This document shows positions 1 through 6,031 of a stretch of DNA of 7,990 nucleotides, piece after piece; positions within the stretch are counted from its first letter, which is position 1, and each line of letters opens with the position of its first letter. Where the stretch lies: assembly GCA_025936205.1 (NCBI GenBank), contig JAICTU010000429.1, forward strand, positions 1 to 7,990, read 5' to 3'. A program made the position numbers and the translations under genes. Source of the DNA: Polyangiaceae bacterium. Lineage in GTDB: Bacteria; Myxococcota; Polyangia; Polyangiales; Polyangiaceae. The notes beneath the pieces are model-generated. The model saw only the letters and a program-made list of their open reading frames with translations. It ran no database searches and had not been told where the DNA came from.

Positions 1-487
1 CAACATTGACCGACTCGAGCGAGTCGCTGGGCAGAGGTCGCGGCTGCTCCACGGCCTCGGCTCGCTTGCTGTCGGAAGCTCCCGGAACCGCAGCGGCCCC
101 GCCCGCCGACCCCTGCTCTTCTGCGGCCATCCCGGTCGCGAAAATGGCCACCGCAGCTTCGGTCGCCTCCGTGCAAGAAGCCGCGAGCACATCGCGCTCG
201 CTCGAGCCGCCAGCGTGGCTCAGCACCGTCACATGCAAACGGTACCCACCGCCCTCCGGCGTCACCCGAGCCTGTGCCCTTTGCCAGCGCTGACCGAGCT
301 CCTGCCAGGGACGCCCCACCACCTTCTCGACCTCCGCCTGAACGAAGTCGGCGCTCGGACACTCCGCCGGCGCGCTCCATTCCAGCTCGAAAGCGGCGCG
401 GGCGCTGCGCGCGCCCAAGAGCGAGGCCAGCCCCATCGCGGCGGCCAACGAGGCTGCGAGCCGACCTCCTCGTTTGCTCCTCTCCAT
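1..487 (-). CDS. Secreted/periplasmic hypothetical protein, N-terminal part (runs off left edge)
   Basis: An open minus-strand frame runs from an ATG at 487 to the window edge without a stop, giving 162 residues. The N-terminus is a convincing Sec signal peptide: basic start (MERSKRGGR), an Ala/Leu-rich core at about residues 10-26, and a likely cleavage site after ARSARA (residue 31). The mature part opens with FELEWSAPAECPSADFV, then has a second cysteine at 105 in SCTEATEAAVAIFA; Cys43 and Cys105 could form a disulfide. After about residue 122 the chain turns Ala/Gly/Ser/Pro-rich, like a linker leading to a domain outside the window. The start is fixed by an in-frame stop at 503-505 with no other start codon between, though the ribosome binding site is weak (AGGG). 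From memory, this 'W.AP..CP ... C.E...A' layout is common in myxobacterial exported proteins of unknown function. No enzymatic role can be assigned. Confidence 0.8.
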   Translation of the reverse strand, partial: MERSKRGGRLAASLAAAMGLASLLGARSARAAFELEWSAPAECPSADFVQAEVEKVVGRPWQELGQRWQRAQARVTPEGGGYRLHVTVLSHAGGSSERDVLAASCTEATEAAVAIFATGMAAEEQGSAGGAAAVPGASDSKRAEAVEQPRPLPSDSLESVNV

Positions 488-518
488 CGGCCCTGACTCT
501 GCCTACGGCCACGAACCT

Positions 519-532
519 CGCGCACTTGCGCG
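519..532. promoter_or_regulatory. Short inverted repeat upstream of the secreted-protein gene
   Basis: The sequence CGCGCACTTGCGCG has two perfectly complementary 6-base arms around a 2-base centre. Its centre lies about 38 bases upstream of the ATG at 487, a plausible place for an operator or a 5' leader hairpin. In such GC-rich DNA a 6-base inverted repeat can arise by chance, so this is only a candidate site. Confidence 0.2.
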
Positions 533-657
533 CGATGTCAGCCCGAGACCTACCTTGCCATCGCAAGCACCTGGCGAACGGATGCGGCATTGGGTCGGGA
601 TTTGGGCCGGGCCTCAGCCCCACGTCCCTGCACGTCGTATCGGGACCCTGGGCGACG

Positions 658-679
658 GGATCCGCGACGTCGCGGATCG
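658..679. repeat. Palindromic repeat, copy 1 (exact)
   Basis: A perfect 20-base palindrome, GATCCGCGACGTCGCGGATC (659-678), with a G on each side. The same 22 bases occur at 2319-2340, on the other side of the HNH gene, and a diverged copy lies at 2457-2478. The bases outside the 22 do not match between copies, so the repeated unit ends there. It could form a hairpin or bind a dimeric protein. It lies about 250 bases beyond the HNH stop codon and has no T-run, so an intrinsic terminator role is unlikely. Confidence 0.8.
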
Positions 680-927
680 GTGGCCTCGTGGAACGGCTCA
701 CGACATTTGTCCTCACCAGGCAGCGAAGTGGTGATCCCTGCGCGCCAAGTGCACGAGGGAGCCCGTACGAGGCGTTCGCTAGGGCCTTGCGGTGGGCCGG
801 CGACGTCGCGTCTCGCGCTCGCGGGCTCCAGGCCATCCTGGCTGCTCGGCGCTGGAGCCCCCGCATTCGCTCGACTGCTCCCTTCCGGCATTTCCTGAGG
901 GCGCCTGCGAGCGCTGTCGCGTAGGGA

Positions 928-2076
928 CTACAGTGGCTTCTGGCTTGCTCTCTCCATGTGCGCTCTTCCGTAGGCTTGTTCCGCCGCCAAATGGTTGTGA
1001 GCTCTACAGAGCAGGCGAACGTTCTCTGCGGTGGAAGGGCCACCGCGCGCGAATGGCTGGCGATGATCGTACTCCAGCCAGGCGCGCGACGCGCAGCGAC
1101 GGCCTCTGTTGTCGGTCCAGCTGCATTGGATGCCATCGCGCTCGGCGACCTCGCGGCGAACTGCTCTACCGATGTGGCGGCTCTCTGGCGAATCCTGCGC
1201 CTCGGCGTTCGAACAGCCGACGCTGCTCGAACTTCGAGCCCCGCCCGAACGGACCTTGCCGAAACGGCGTTTCGACAGATCGGCCAGCAGCAGATCGAGC
1301 GCGCGCTCGATGACCGGAGCGAAGTCACCGCTCGGACTCACATGGCGCAATAGCTCTCGAGCGAGCTCGATCTTTTCCTTCAGTTCCTTCGATGCGGTGA
1401 AGCGAATCGCATAGCGCTCGCTCGAAAGCGGGGTGAGCTCGTCGGCGCGAGCTCTGTCCGAGGGCAGTGGCGCACGGCTCGGCGCGAGCCTGAGCGGTTC
1501 GCTCGCTGCCGGCGCACTGCCCACGCTGTTCGAGACATTCGCATTCGAGGAGGTCGCGGCATTGGGCGCCGGCAGGGCGTCAGCGTTTTGGCCACCTGAT
1601 TCGGCAGCCCCGGAGCCCGGCGTCCGTTCCGGCAACTTCCGCACGCTGGACGGCACATCTGCACTGGGAAAGCGCGCCGCGAGAAACTCCTTGGCTTTCC
1701 GAACCGACTTTCCGGAAACGCCCGCCAACAACTGCTCGAGATTGCCAGCATCGAGGTGCGGTTTGAGCAACGCGACCGCACTCAGCGACAGCTTACCCTC
1801 GGCCAGTAGAGGAAACAGGGCCGGAAAGCGCCGCGCCAGACGCGCCGCCTCGATGCGCCGGCAGGCCTCGTCCTCACTGAATCCCAAGCGCTCGACACAA
1901 AACTCGAACATCGACCCGCACGCGGCGAGCAAGTGCAGCCGCCGCTCCTCCACTTCGCCGAGATAGGCGATGAGCTCGCCCGTCGATCTGCGCACCGCAC
2001 TCACCGTTCGCTCGAGACCTGTCGCCACCTCTTCGTTCGACAGATGATCGAGCCGCCAGAATTGAGAATCCCCCAT
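928..2076 (-). CDS. HNH endonuclease family protein (stand-alone)
   Basis: Encodes 382 residues from the ATG at 2076, preceded closely by GAGAGGG. A GTG start at 2124 would add 16 residues but lacks a ribosome binding site. Residues 8-150 form a helical N-terminal domain (EVEERRLHLLAACGSMFEFC, then a helix with RRIEAARLARRFP, ending SSVRKLPE). Residues 150-215 are an Ala/Ser/Pro-rich linker. A second conserved block (YAIRFTASKELKEKIELARE, then LLRHVSPSGD) covers 222-268. The C-terminal HNH nuclease (about 300-370) has Cys318, Cys328, the DH pair 337-338, Asn352 in AENVRLLC, Cys357 and His360, so the metal-binding and catalytic residues appear intact. I recall this layout from a family present in many copies in myxobacterial genomes; its substrate is unknown. 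It stands apart, with palindromic repeats on both sides, which suggests a mobile or accessory element. It could be a homing-type nuclease or a defence/domestication remnant. Confidence 0.88.
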   Translation of the reverse strand: MGDSQFWRLDHLSNEEVATGLERTVSAVRRSTGELIAYLGEVEERRLHLLAACGSMFEFCVERLGFSEDEACRRIEAARLARRFPALFPLLAEGKLSLSAVALLKPHLDAGNLEQLLAGVSGKSVRKAKEFLAARFPSADVPSSVRKLPERTPGSGAAESGGQNADALPAPNAATSSNANVSNSVGSAPAASEPLRLAPSRAPLPSDRARADELTPLSSERYAIRFTASKELKEKIELARELLRHVSPSGDFAPVIERALDLLLADLSKRRFGKVRSGGARSSSSVGCSNAEAQDSPESRHIGRAVRREVAERDGIQCSWTDNRGRRCASRAWLEYDHRQPFARGGPSTAENVRLLCRAHNHLAAEQAYGRAHMERASQKPL

Positions 2077-2318
2077 GCCCTCTCGCTTACCACGTGATTT
2101 TCGAAGCCCTTCCTGAGCCCTCACAGCGACGACAGCCCCATCTCACGACTTCATTTTCGATTCGTGCTCAAACACGCACGGCAGCAGCCAATGCGGCCTT
2201 CAGATGCGGCATTGCAGATGCCAACAGCGTTCGCGACGGGGCACCCACTCCAACCTCGTCAACGGAAATCGTCGCCGCAATCAACAAATCTCCGACCACG
2301 GCCGCACCGACAACGCAT

Positions 2319-2340
2319 GGATCCGCGACGTCGCGGATCG
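2319..2340. repeat. Palindromic repeat, copy 2 (exact)
   Basis: Identical over 22 bases to 658-679, with the 20-base perfect palindrome at 2320-2339. It lies about 240 bases upstream of the HNH start codon, so the two exact copies bracket the HNH gene at similar distances from its two ends (about 250 bases on the 3' side). Both strands can be read as Asp-Pro-Arg-Arg-Arg-Gly-Ser in one frame, which explains the repeated DPRRRGS string in spurious translations of this region. Confidence 0.8.
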
Positions 2341-2456
2341 CCGCCGAACGCTTCGCAACTGATGCGCCGACTCCAGCACTGCCACACGCTTTGGCAGCGC
2401 GCTCGCCGCACGGATTCAGGCGCACCAGCGACGGAAACCGTCGTCATCCAACGCCC

Positions 2457-2478
2457 GGATCCGCGCCGTTGCGGATTG
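2457..2478. repeat. Palindromic repeat, copy 3 (diverged)
   Basis: Matches the other two copies at 19 of 22 bases; the differences are at repeat positions 10, 14 and 21. The outer arms ATCCGC and GCGGAT are preserved, while the centre (GCCGTT) no longer pairs fully. Conserved arms with a changing centre suggest a degenerating or variable member of the same dispersed family. Confidence 0.65.
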
Positions 2479-2579
2479 CGCTCGCGCGGCTGAGGCGCGC
2501 GCCGTGCGGCACTGGCGCACGCGTTTGGCGGTGAGGCGGCCACGCTCACTCGGGGACGCCAGGAGTTTTTGTTGCCGGG

Positions 2580-3410
2580 TTATCCGCGCTGCGCGGTGGG
2601 GCGGAAAATTTCGTTCAGCTCGCGGCCGGGGGTGGCGCTGGCCAATGCCGCGAAGGAGCCCGCCTGGAGCTGGCGTGCGGCGTTGAGCATTCCCGCCCAT
2701 GCCGCGCGTGCCAGCGCTCCTCCGACGCTGAGGCGCCGCACGCCCAGCTCAGCGAGCTGCTGGAGAGTCTGGGTCGGGTCGAGCACGAGGACGTTGAGGG
2801 GTTTGGGCGCGACGGCGCGCACCATCGCGGCGATGTCTTCCGGCTTTGTCACGCCGGGGGCGAAGAGGCAGTCGGCGCCGGCTTCGGCGAAGGCGACCAG
2901 GCGTTCGATCGCGGGCGTCACTTGGCTGCGATCGAGCAGCAGGCCCTCGGTGCGCGCCACCAGGATGACGTCGCCGCCGGCTGCGTCGATCGCGGCGCGC
3001 GCCGCGCGGATGCGCTCGAGCGCCAGTGCGCTGTCGTAGAGCTGGCTGGGTTTGCGCAGGTCGCGATCTTCGATCGAGAGGCCCGCGATGCCGGTCTGAA
3101 CGGCCAGCGAAACATTGGCCGCCACCTGCTCCGGCTCCGTGGCGAAGCCCGACTCGAAGTCAGCGTTGATGGGCAAGTCGACGGAGGCCGACAGCGCGGT
3201 CAGGTGCTGGAGCACATCGTCGCGGGTGACGGCGTAGTCGGCGCGGCCCGTGCTCCACGCATAGCCAGAGCTGGTCGAGGCGAGCGCCTGGAAGCCGAGG
3301 TGCTGGAGCATGCGCGCGCTGCCGATGTCCCAGGGATTCGGCAGAAGGAAGCAGCCGCTTTCATGCAACGAGCGGAAGGCGGCACGTTTCTCGGCGGTGG
3401 TTCGCGGCAT
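2580..3410 (-). CDS. Isocitrate lyase/PEP mutase family enzyme
   Basis: Encodes 276 residues, the usual size for this TIM-barrel superfamily, which contains 2-methylisocitrate lyase, oxaloacetate decarboxylase and PEP/carboxyphosphonoenolpyruvate mutases. The ATG at 3410 is preferred over longer options because AGGA (3417-3420) is well spaced before it. Recognisable segments in order: FLLPNPWDIGSARML (21-35), STSSGYAWSTGRAD (45-58), the metal-site strand INADFESGFA (81-90, Asp84 and Glu86), GLSIEDRD (110-117), ILVARTEGLL (149-158), GADCLFAPG (178-186) and the closing SVGGALAR (228-235). The KKCGH catalytic motif of true isocitrate lyases is absent, so glyoxylate-cycle function is unlikely; C-C or P-C bond chemistry on a small 2-oxo acid is the family expectation. 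The substrate cannot be read from sequence. It lies 41 bases after the RNA-modification fusion gene and may share its transcript. Confidence 0.9.
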   Translation of the reverse strand: MPRTTAEKRAAFRSLHESGCFLLPNPWDIGSARMLQHLGFQALASTSSGYAWSTGRADYAVTRDDVLQHLTALSASVDLPINADFESGFATEPEQVAANVSLAVQTGIAGLSIEDRDLRKPSQLYDSALALERIRAARAAIDAAGGDVILVARTEGLLLDRSQVTPAIERLVAFAEAGADCLFAPGVTKPEDIAAMVRAVAPKPLNVLVLDPTQTLQQLAELGVRRLSVGGALARAAWAGMLNAARQLQAGSFAALASATPGRELNEIFRPTAQRG

Positions 3411-3451
3411 GGTCTTTCCTTTCGGGTGGCTCGAGCGCCAGCCGCACAGAC

Positions 3452-5245
3452 CTAAGGCCGCGTCTCTCCACCTGCCAGGCTGTCGAGCACCGCGCGCAAA
3501 TCTCCCGGCAGCTCCGAGCGCACCTCGCACGGGCCCGAGGGCAGCTCGAGGCGCACCGCCGCGCAGTGCAAGAACGTGCGGTCGAGGCCGTGGCGGTGCT
3601 CGAAGTGGCGGTTGGCCGAGGCTTGGCCGTAGCGCTCATCCCCCAAGATGGGATGGCCGATGGAGCTCAGGTGTCGCCGCAGCTGATGTTTGCGGCCGTG
3701 TTCGGGGCGCAGCTCGAGCAGGCTGTGGCCGCCGGTCACTTCGCGGCGGCGATAGCGCGTGGTCGCCGCGCTGGATTTGCCCGCCTCGCGCAGCGGGCGA
3801 TCGATCTTGCCCTTGGCGCGAGTCACGCCGCGAACCAGGGCCACGTAGGTCTTCTCGCCTCGTTCCAGCGCATGCGCGAGCGGCGCGACCAGGTCCCGGC
3901 GGCGCGCAAACCAGCACACGCCGCTCGTCCCGAGATCCAGATGCTGGACGGGGGTGAGCTCGGGGATGCCCAGCGTCTGGCGGGCGCGCGCCAGCAGGCT
4001 GCTCTCGCTCGCGCCCTGCGCTGTCGCGGGCTCGAAGGGGGACTTGTCGAGCGCAACGGCGCGTTCGTCTTCGAACAAGACCCGCGGCGCCAGCATTGCG
4101 GCGGGCTCGAGCAGCGTGAGGCACTCCACCGCCTCCGAGAGCGGAATCAGATCGAAGGGCGTGAGCTCGCTGGCACGCCAGCCCAGGTAGCGAAAGTGTT
4201 GCAGGTCGCGCGCCAGCGTCAGAGGTTCGCACGAGATGTACGCCACGAGCCGCGGCCGCAGCCGGGCGATGGCCTCGCGCACCGACGGTGAGAGGCCGCG
4301 CCGGGGTGGATTGACGATCAGCGCGTCGACTCCGTTCGTCGCTTGCGCCAGGTACTCCTCCGCCGTCTGGGGGTGCGTGGAGAGCGCGAGCTGCTGAGCG
4401 CTGGCCGCTTCGTTCAGCTGCGCGAGCGCCGGAGCGAAGCTCTCCACGGCCGTGACCTGCGCGCCGCGCGCCGCGAGGCGCAGCGCGAGCGCACCTGAGC
4501 CGGCGTAGAGCTCGAGCACTCGCTGCCCCGCGAGCTTCCCCAGCCGCTCGGTGAGCGCCGCGTCGAGATGCTGGTGCAAGCGCTCGGCTTGCGCCGGGTG
4601 CACCTGCGTGAAAGCGCCGTGGGAGGCGTAGTGCCAGGGCTGGTCCGGCGCGAAATGGTGGGGGGTCTGCGCCGGGCCGCGCAGGACGCGCAGCTGTTGC
4701 CCGAGCAGTTGCACCGCGCCTGTCTCGCGCACGCTCGCTGCCAGGCTGACCAGTCCCGGCACGTTCTGCCACACCCGTTCGGCGCTGCGCTCCAGCGCAG
4801 CCGGTGCCGCCGCGCCAGCACTGATCAAGCACAGCAATACGCCGGTGTCCGTGAGCCGCAGATCGACACCGGCAAGCGGAAGCTCCAGCGGCAACAGCGC
4901 ACGCAGCGCGTTGGCTGCCGCGTGCAGCGGCGGCGCCAGGATGCGGCACTCCGGAGTATCCACCACCTGGTGGCTGCCGGCGGCGAACAACCCGAGCCGG
5001 CCCTCCCCGTCGGTCACCAGCTTGGCGCGCACCCGATAGTCGCTGACCCGCTCCGCCGCTCGTACCGGCGCGGGCTCGAGCTCCGACAGCTCCGGGTAGC
5101 GCCCGAGCGCGCCCGCCACGCGCGCCTGCTTGAGCTCGAGGCCCTCGGCGTAGGGCTGTTCAATCAGCGGGCAGCCGGGGCATTCCCGGGCATGCGGACA
5201 GCGCAGCACCTGGACCACGCCCGCAGCCGATCCCGGCGCGATCAC
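3452..5245 (-). CDS. Fused RNA m5U methyltransferase (RlmD/RumA-type) and RluA-type pseudouridine synthase
   Basis: One uninterrupted 597-residue chain holds two RNA-modifying enzymes. The N-terminal half resembles RlmD/RumA, which methylates C5 of uridine using SAM: iron-sulfur ligands Cys16, Cys22, Cys25 and Cys100, the SAM loop VLELYAGSGALALRLA (243-258), VNPPRRGL (311-318), catalytic Cys339 in YISCEPLTLARDL, and probable base Glu374 in EAVECLTLLEP. The TRAM domain usual at the RlmD N-terminus is missing. From about residue 388 (RVLFEDERAVALDKSPFEP) a RluA-type domain follows: QHLDLGTSG with putative catalytic Asp437, KTYVALVRG (465-473), HGRKHQLRRHLSSIGHPILG (517-536) and FLHCAAVRLELP. 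There is no S4 domain. In the HRLD motif Arg is replaced by His. The GTG at 5245 is chosen because it overlaps the preceding stop (GTGA); a frame open to 5344 would overlap the upstream gene, and GTGs at 5218 or 5209 are alternatives. Target uridines are unknown. Confidence 0.88.
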   Translation of the reverse strand: MIAPGSAAGVVQVLRCPHARECPGCPLIEQPYAEGLELKQARVAGALGRYPELSELEPAPVRAAERVSDYRVRAKLVTDGEGRLGLFAAGSHQVVDTPECRILAPPLHAAANALRALLPLELPLAGVDLRLTDTGVLLCLISAGAAAPAALERSAERVWQNVPGLVSLAASVRETGAVQLLGQQLRVLRGPAQTPHHFAPDQPWHYASHGAFTQVHPAQAERLHQHLDAALTERLGKLAGQRVLELYAGSGALALRLAARGAQVTAVESFAPALAQLNEAASAQQLALSTHPQTAEEYLAQATNGVDALIVNPPRRGLSPSVREAIARLRPRLVAYISCEPLTLARDLQHFRYLGWRASELTPFDLIPLSEAVECLTLLEPAAMLAPRVLFEDERAVALDKSPFEPATAQGASESSLLARARQTLGIPELTPVQHLDLGTSGVCWFARRRDLVAPLAHALERGEKTYVALVRGVTRAKGKIDRPLREAGKSSAATTRYRRREVTGGHSLLELRPEHGRKHQLRRHLSSIGHPILGDERYGQASANRHFEHRHGLDRTFLHCAAVRLELPSGPCEVRSELPGDLRAVLDSLAGGETRP

Positions 5246-5400
5246 TTGATGGCGATGTACGCCGCCAGCAGGGCCACCGTGAGAGGCCCCAGGATCCAGG
5301 CGAGAGAAACCCAGACCGGCTCCTCGTACAGGCTGCTGCGCCACCAGGGGTGCTTGTTGGCCTCGTGCAGGGCGCTGCTGGTCTTGTGGTCGATCGCCAT
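5242..5400 (-). CDS. Small single-span membrane protein
   Basis: Encodes 52 residues from the ATG at 5400, preceded by a strong Shine-Dalgarno sequence GGGAGG (5405-5410) four bases upstream. An in-frame ATG at 5412 lies upstream of that site and is less likely. The first 28 residues are polar, with a HEANKHPWWRSSLYEEP stretch that looks cytoplasmic or interfacial; residues 29-51 (VWVSLAWILGPLTVALLAAY onward) form one transmembrane helix, ending in Lys52. I do not recognise the family. It starts 19 bases after the TetR stop, and its TGA overlaps the likely GTG start of the next gene by four bases, implying translational coupling. It could be an accessory subunit of a membrane complex or an independent small protein; nothing shows a link to the exporter beyond position. 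Confidence 0.75.
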   Translation of the reverse strand: MAIDHKTSSALHEANKHPWWRSSLYEEPVWVSLAWILGPLTVALLAAYIAIK

Positions 5401-5404
5401 GGGG

Positions 5405-5410
5405 CCTCCC
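5405..5410 (-). promoter_or_regulatory. Ribosome binding site of the small membrane protein
   Basis: GGGAGG on the minus strand, four bases before the ATG at 5400. It is one of the strongest Shine-Dalgarno matches in the window, and it fixes the start of a gene too short to be called by length alone. Confidence 0.7.
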
Positions 5411-5419
5411 ATAACCCCA

Positions 5420-6025
5420 TCAGCGCGGGTCCGCAATGCCGTGCAGCACCGCCTCCGCCAGCTGGCGAAGCAATTGTTCCGCATCGGGCGGGGGCGCCGG
5501 CAGGCTCTTGCCGACCACGCGCAGCGCAAACTGAGGCAGGGTGCCCAGGGCGATGGTCGAGGCCAGGAGCACTCCGGGGTGCAGGTCGCGGCGCAATTCG
5601 CCGTTTTTCACGCCGGCGGCCACGGCCTGGAGGATCAGCGGCACGTGGCCGCGCCGGAAGCGCTGGGCCAGGCTCTCCAGGCGCGCGCTGGAGCTGAGCG
5701 CCTCGCGCGCCACGAGCCGCACCACGTCCAGCTCGAGCGGGGTGGCCCGGGCGATGCGCCCGTACAGTGCCAGCAGCTTCCCGGGGAAGTCCTGCGCCGC
5801 GCCCAGCGCCTGTTCCAGGTCGCCCAGCAGCTGGCCGTAGACCTCCTCCACCACGGCCAGGAACAGCTCGTCCTTGCTCGGGAAGTAGTAGTAAATCATG
5901 CCGATGCTGGTGCGCGCGCCGGCAGCGATGCTGCGCAGGGAGCTGCCATCGACCCCCTTGGCGGCGAAGCGCGCGCGAGCGGCGTGGAGGATGCGCAGGC
6001 GAATGTCGGAGCGCGGGCGAGGCAT
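5420..6025 (-). CDS. TetR/AcrR family transcriptional regulator
   Basis: Encodes 201 residues, typical TetR length. The N-terminal DNA-binding domain is clear: RLRILHAARARFAAKGVDGS (9-28), then the helix-turn-helix SLRSIAAGARTSIGMIYYYF (29-48) ending in PSKDELFLAVVEEV, the characteristic YYYFxxKDEL junction. The rest (65-195) is a helical ligand-binding and dimerisation domain with a hydrophobic centre. The gene starts six bases after the permease stop, without a good Shine-Dalgarno sequence, so translation is probably coupled to the permease. Position and orientation suggest it represses its own exporter operon and responds to a transported compound, as CecR does for ybhFSR in E. coli. The operator would be upstream of the ATPase gene, outside this window. 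The ligand is unknown. Confidence 0.92.
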   Translation of the reverse strand: MPRPRSDIRLRILHAARARFAAKGVDGSSLRSIAAGARTSIGMIYYYFPSKDELFLAVVEEVYGQLLGDLEQALGAAQDFPGKLLALYGRIARATPLELDVVRLVAREALSSSARLESLAQRFRRGHVPLILQAVAAGVKNGELRRDLHPGVLLASTIALGTLPQFALRVVGKSLPAPPPDAEQLLRQLAEAVLHGIADPR

Positions 6026-6031
6026 GCGTGT

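Larger units (their letters stand above)
488..927. other. Gene-poor interval between the HNH gene and the secreted-protein gene
   Basis: I see no convincing coding sequence in these 440 bases. Open frames on both strands here are low-complexity and give no recognisable protein. The interval holds one exact copy of a 22-base palindromic repeat (658-679) and a small inverted repeat (519-532) shortly upstream of the secreted-protein start. It is the 3' side of the HNH gene and must contain any promoter of the secreted-protein gene, but no -35/-10 pair or T-rich terminator could be called with confidence. Confidence 0.6.
2077..2579. other. Gene-poor interval upstream of the HNH gene
   Basis: About 500 bases with no supported gene. 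An 85-residue minus-strand frame (2168-2425) and several plus-strand frames are open here, but they are Ala/Arg-rich, have no clear ribosome binding site, and read through the palindromic repeats, so I treat them as noise. The interval contains palindrome copies 2 (2319-2340) and 3 (2457-2478), 138 bases apart. Any promoter for the HNH gene should be at its left end; I could not identify convincing -35/-10 elements. The right end is the 3' flank of the PEP mutase-family gene. Confidence 0.6.

Noticed and set aside
550..891. 113-residue minus-strand frame between the HNH and secreted-protein genes
   Set aside because: It has no clear ribosome binding site or domain, and part of it is the translated palindrome (DPRRRGS).
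274..924. 216-residue plus-strand frame at the left side
   Set aside because: It is Pro/Arg/Ser-rich, is antisense to the signal-peptide protein, and continues through a palindromic repeat, with no recognisable domain.
2077..2124. Longer HNH protein from a GTG at 2124
   Set aside because: The added 16 residues are basic and unlike a conserved domain start, and the ATG at 2076 has a nearby GAGAGGG.
581..2214. Shared 12-mer GATGCGGCATTG at 581-592 and 2203-2214
   Set aside because: It flanks the HNH gene, which is suggestive of a direct repeat, but the match does not extend, and a 12-base match may be chance or a minor remnant.
2168..2425. 85-residue minus-strand frame upstream of the HNH gene
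   Set aside because: It is Ala/Val-rich, includes a translated palindrome (IRDVAD), and lacks a convincing start signal. A decayed gene is possible but unsupported.
658..2478. CRISPR-like array from the repeated palindromes
   Set aside because: There are only three copies with very unequal spacing (about 1660 and 138 bases) and no regular spacers or cas genes.
2583..2599. Possible fourth palindrome copy near the PEP mutase stop codon
   Set aside because: CCGCG-CTG-CGCGG resembles the repeat arms, but the centre has a different length, the outer bases do not match, and it lies within coding sequence.
3636..4949. 437-residue minus-strand frame inside the fusion gene
   Set aside because: It is a shifted frame of the methyltransferase-pseudouridine synthase gene, rich in Ala/Arg/Gly and without domains.
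5246..5344. Longer fusion enzyme starting at 5344
   Set aside because: It would overlap most of the small membrane protein and add residues unlike any methyltransferase N-terminus.
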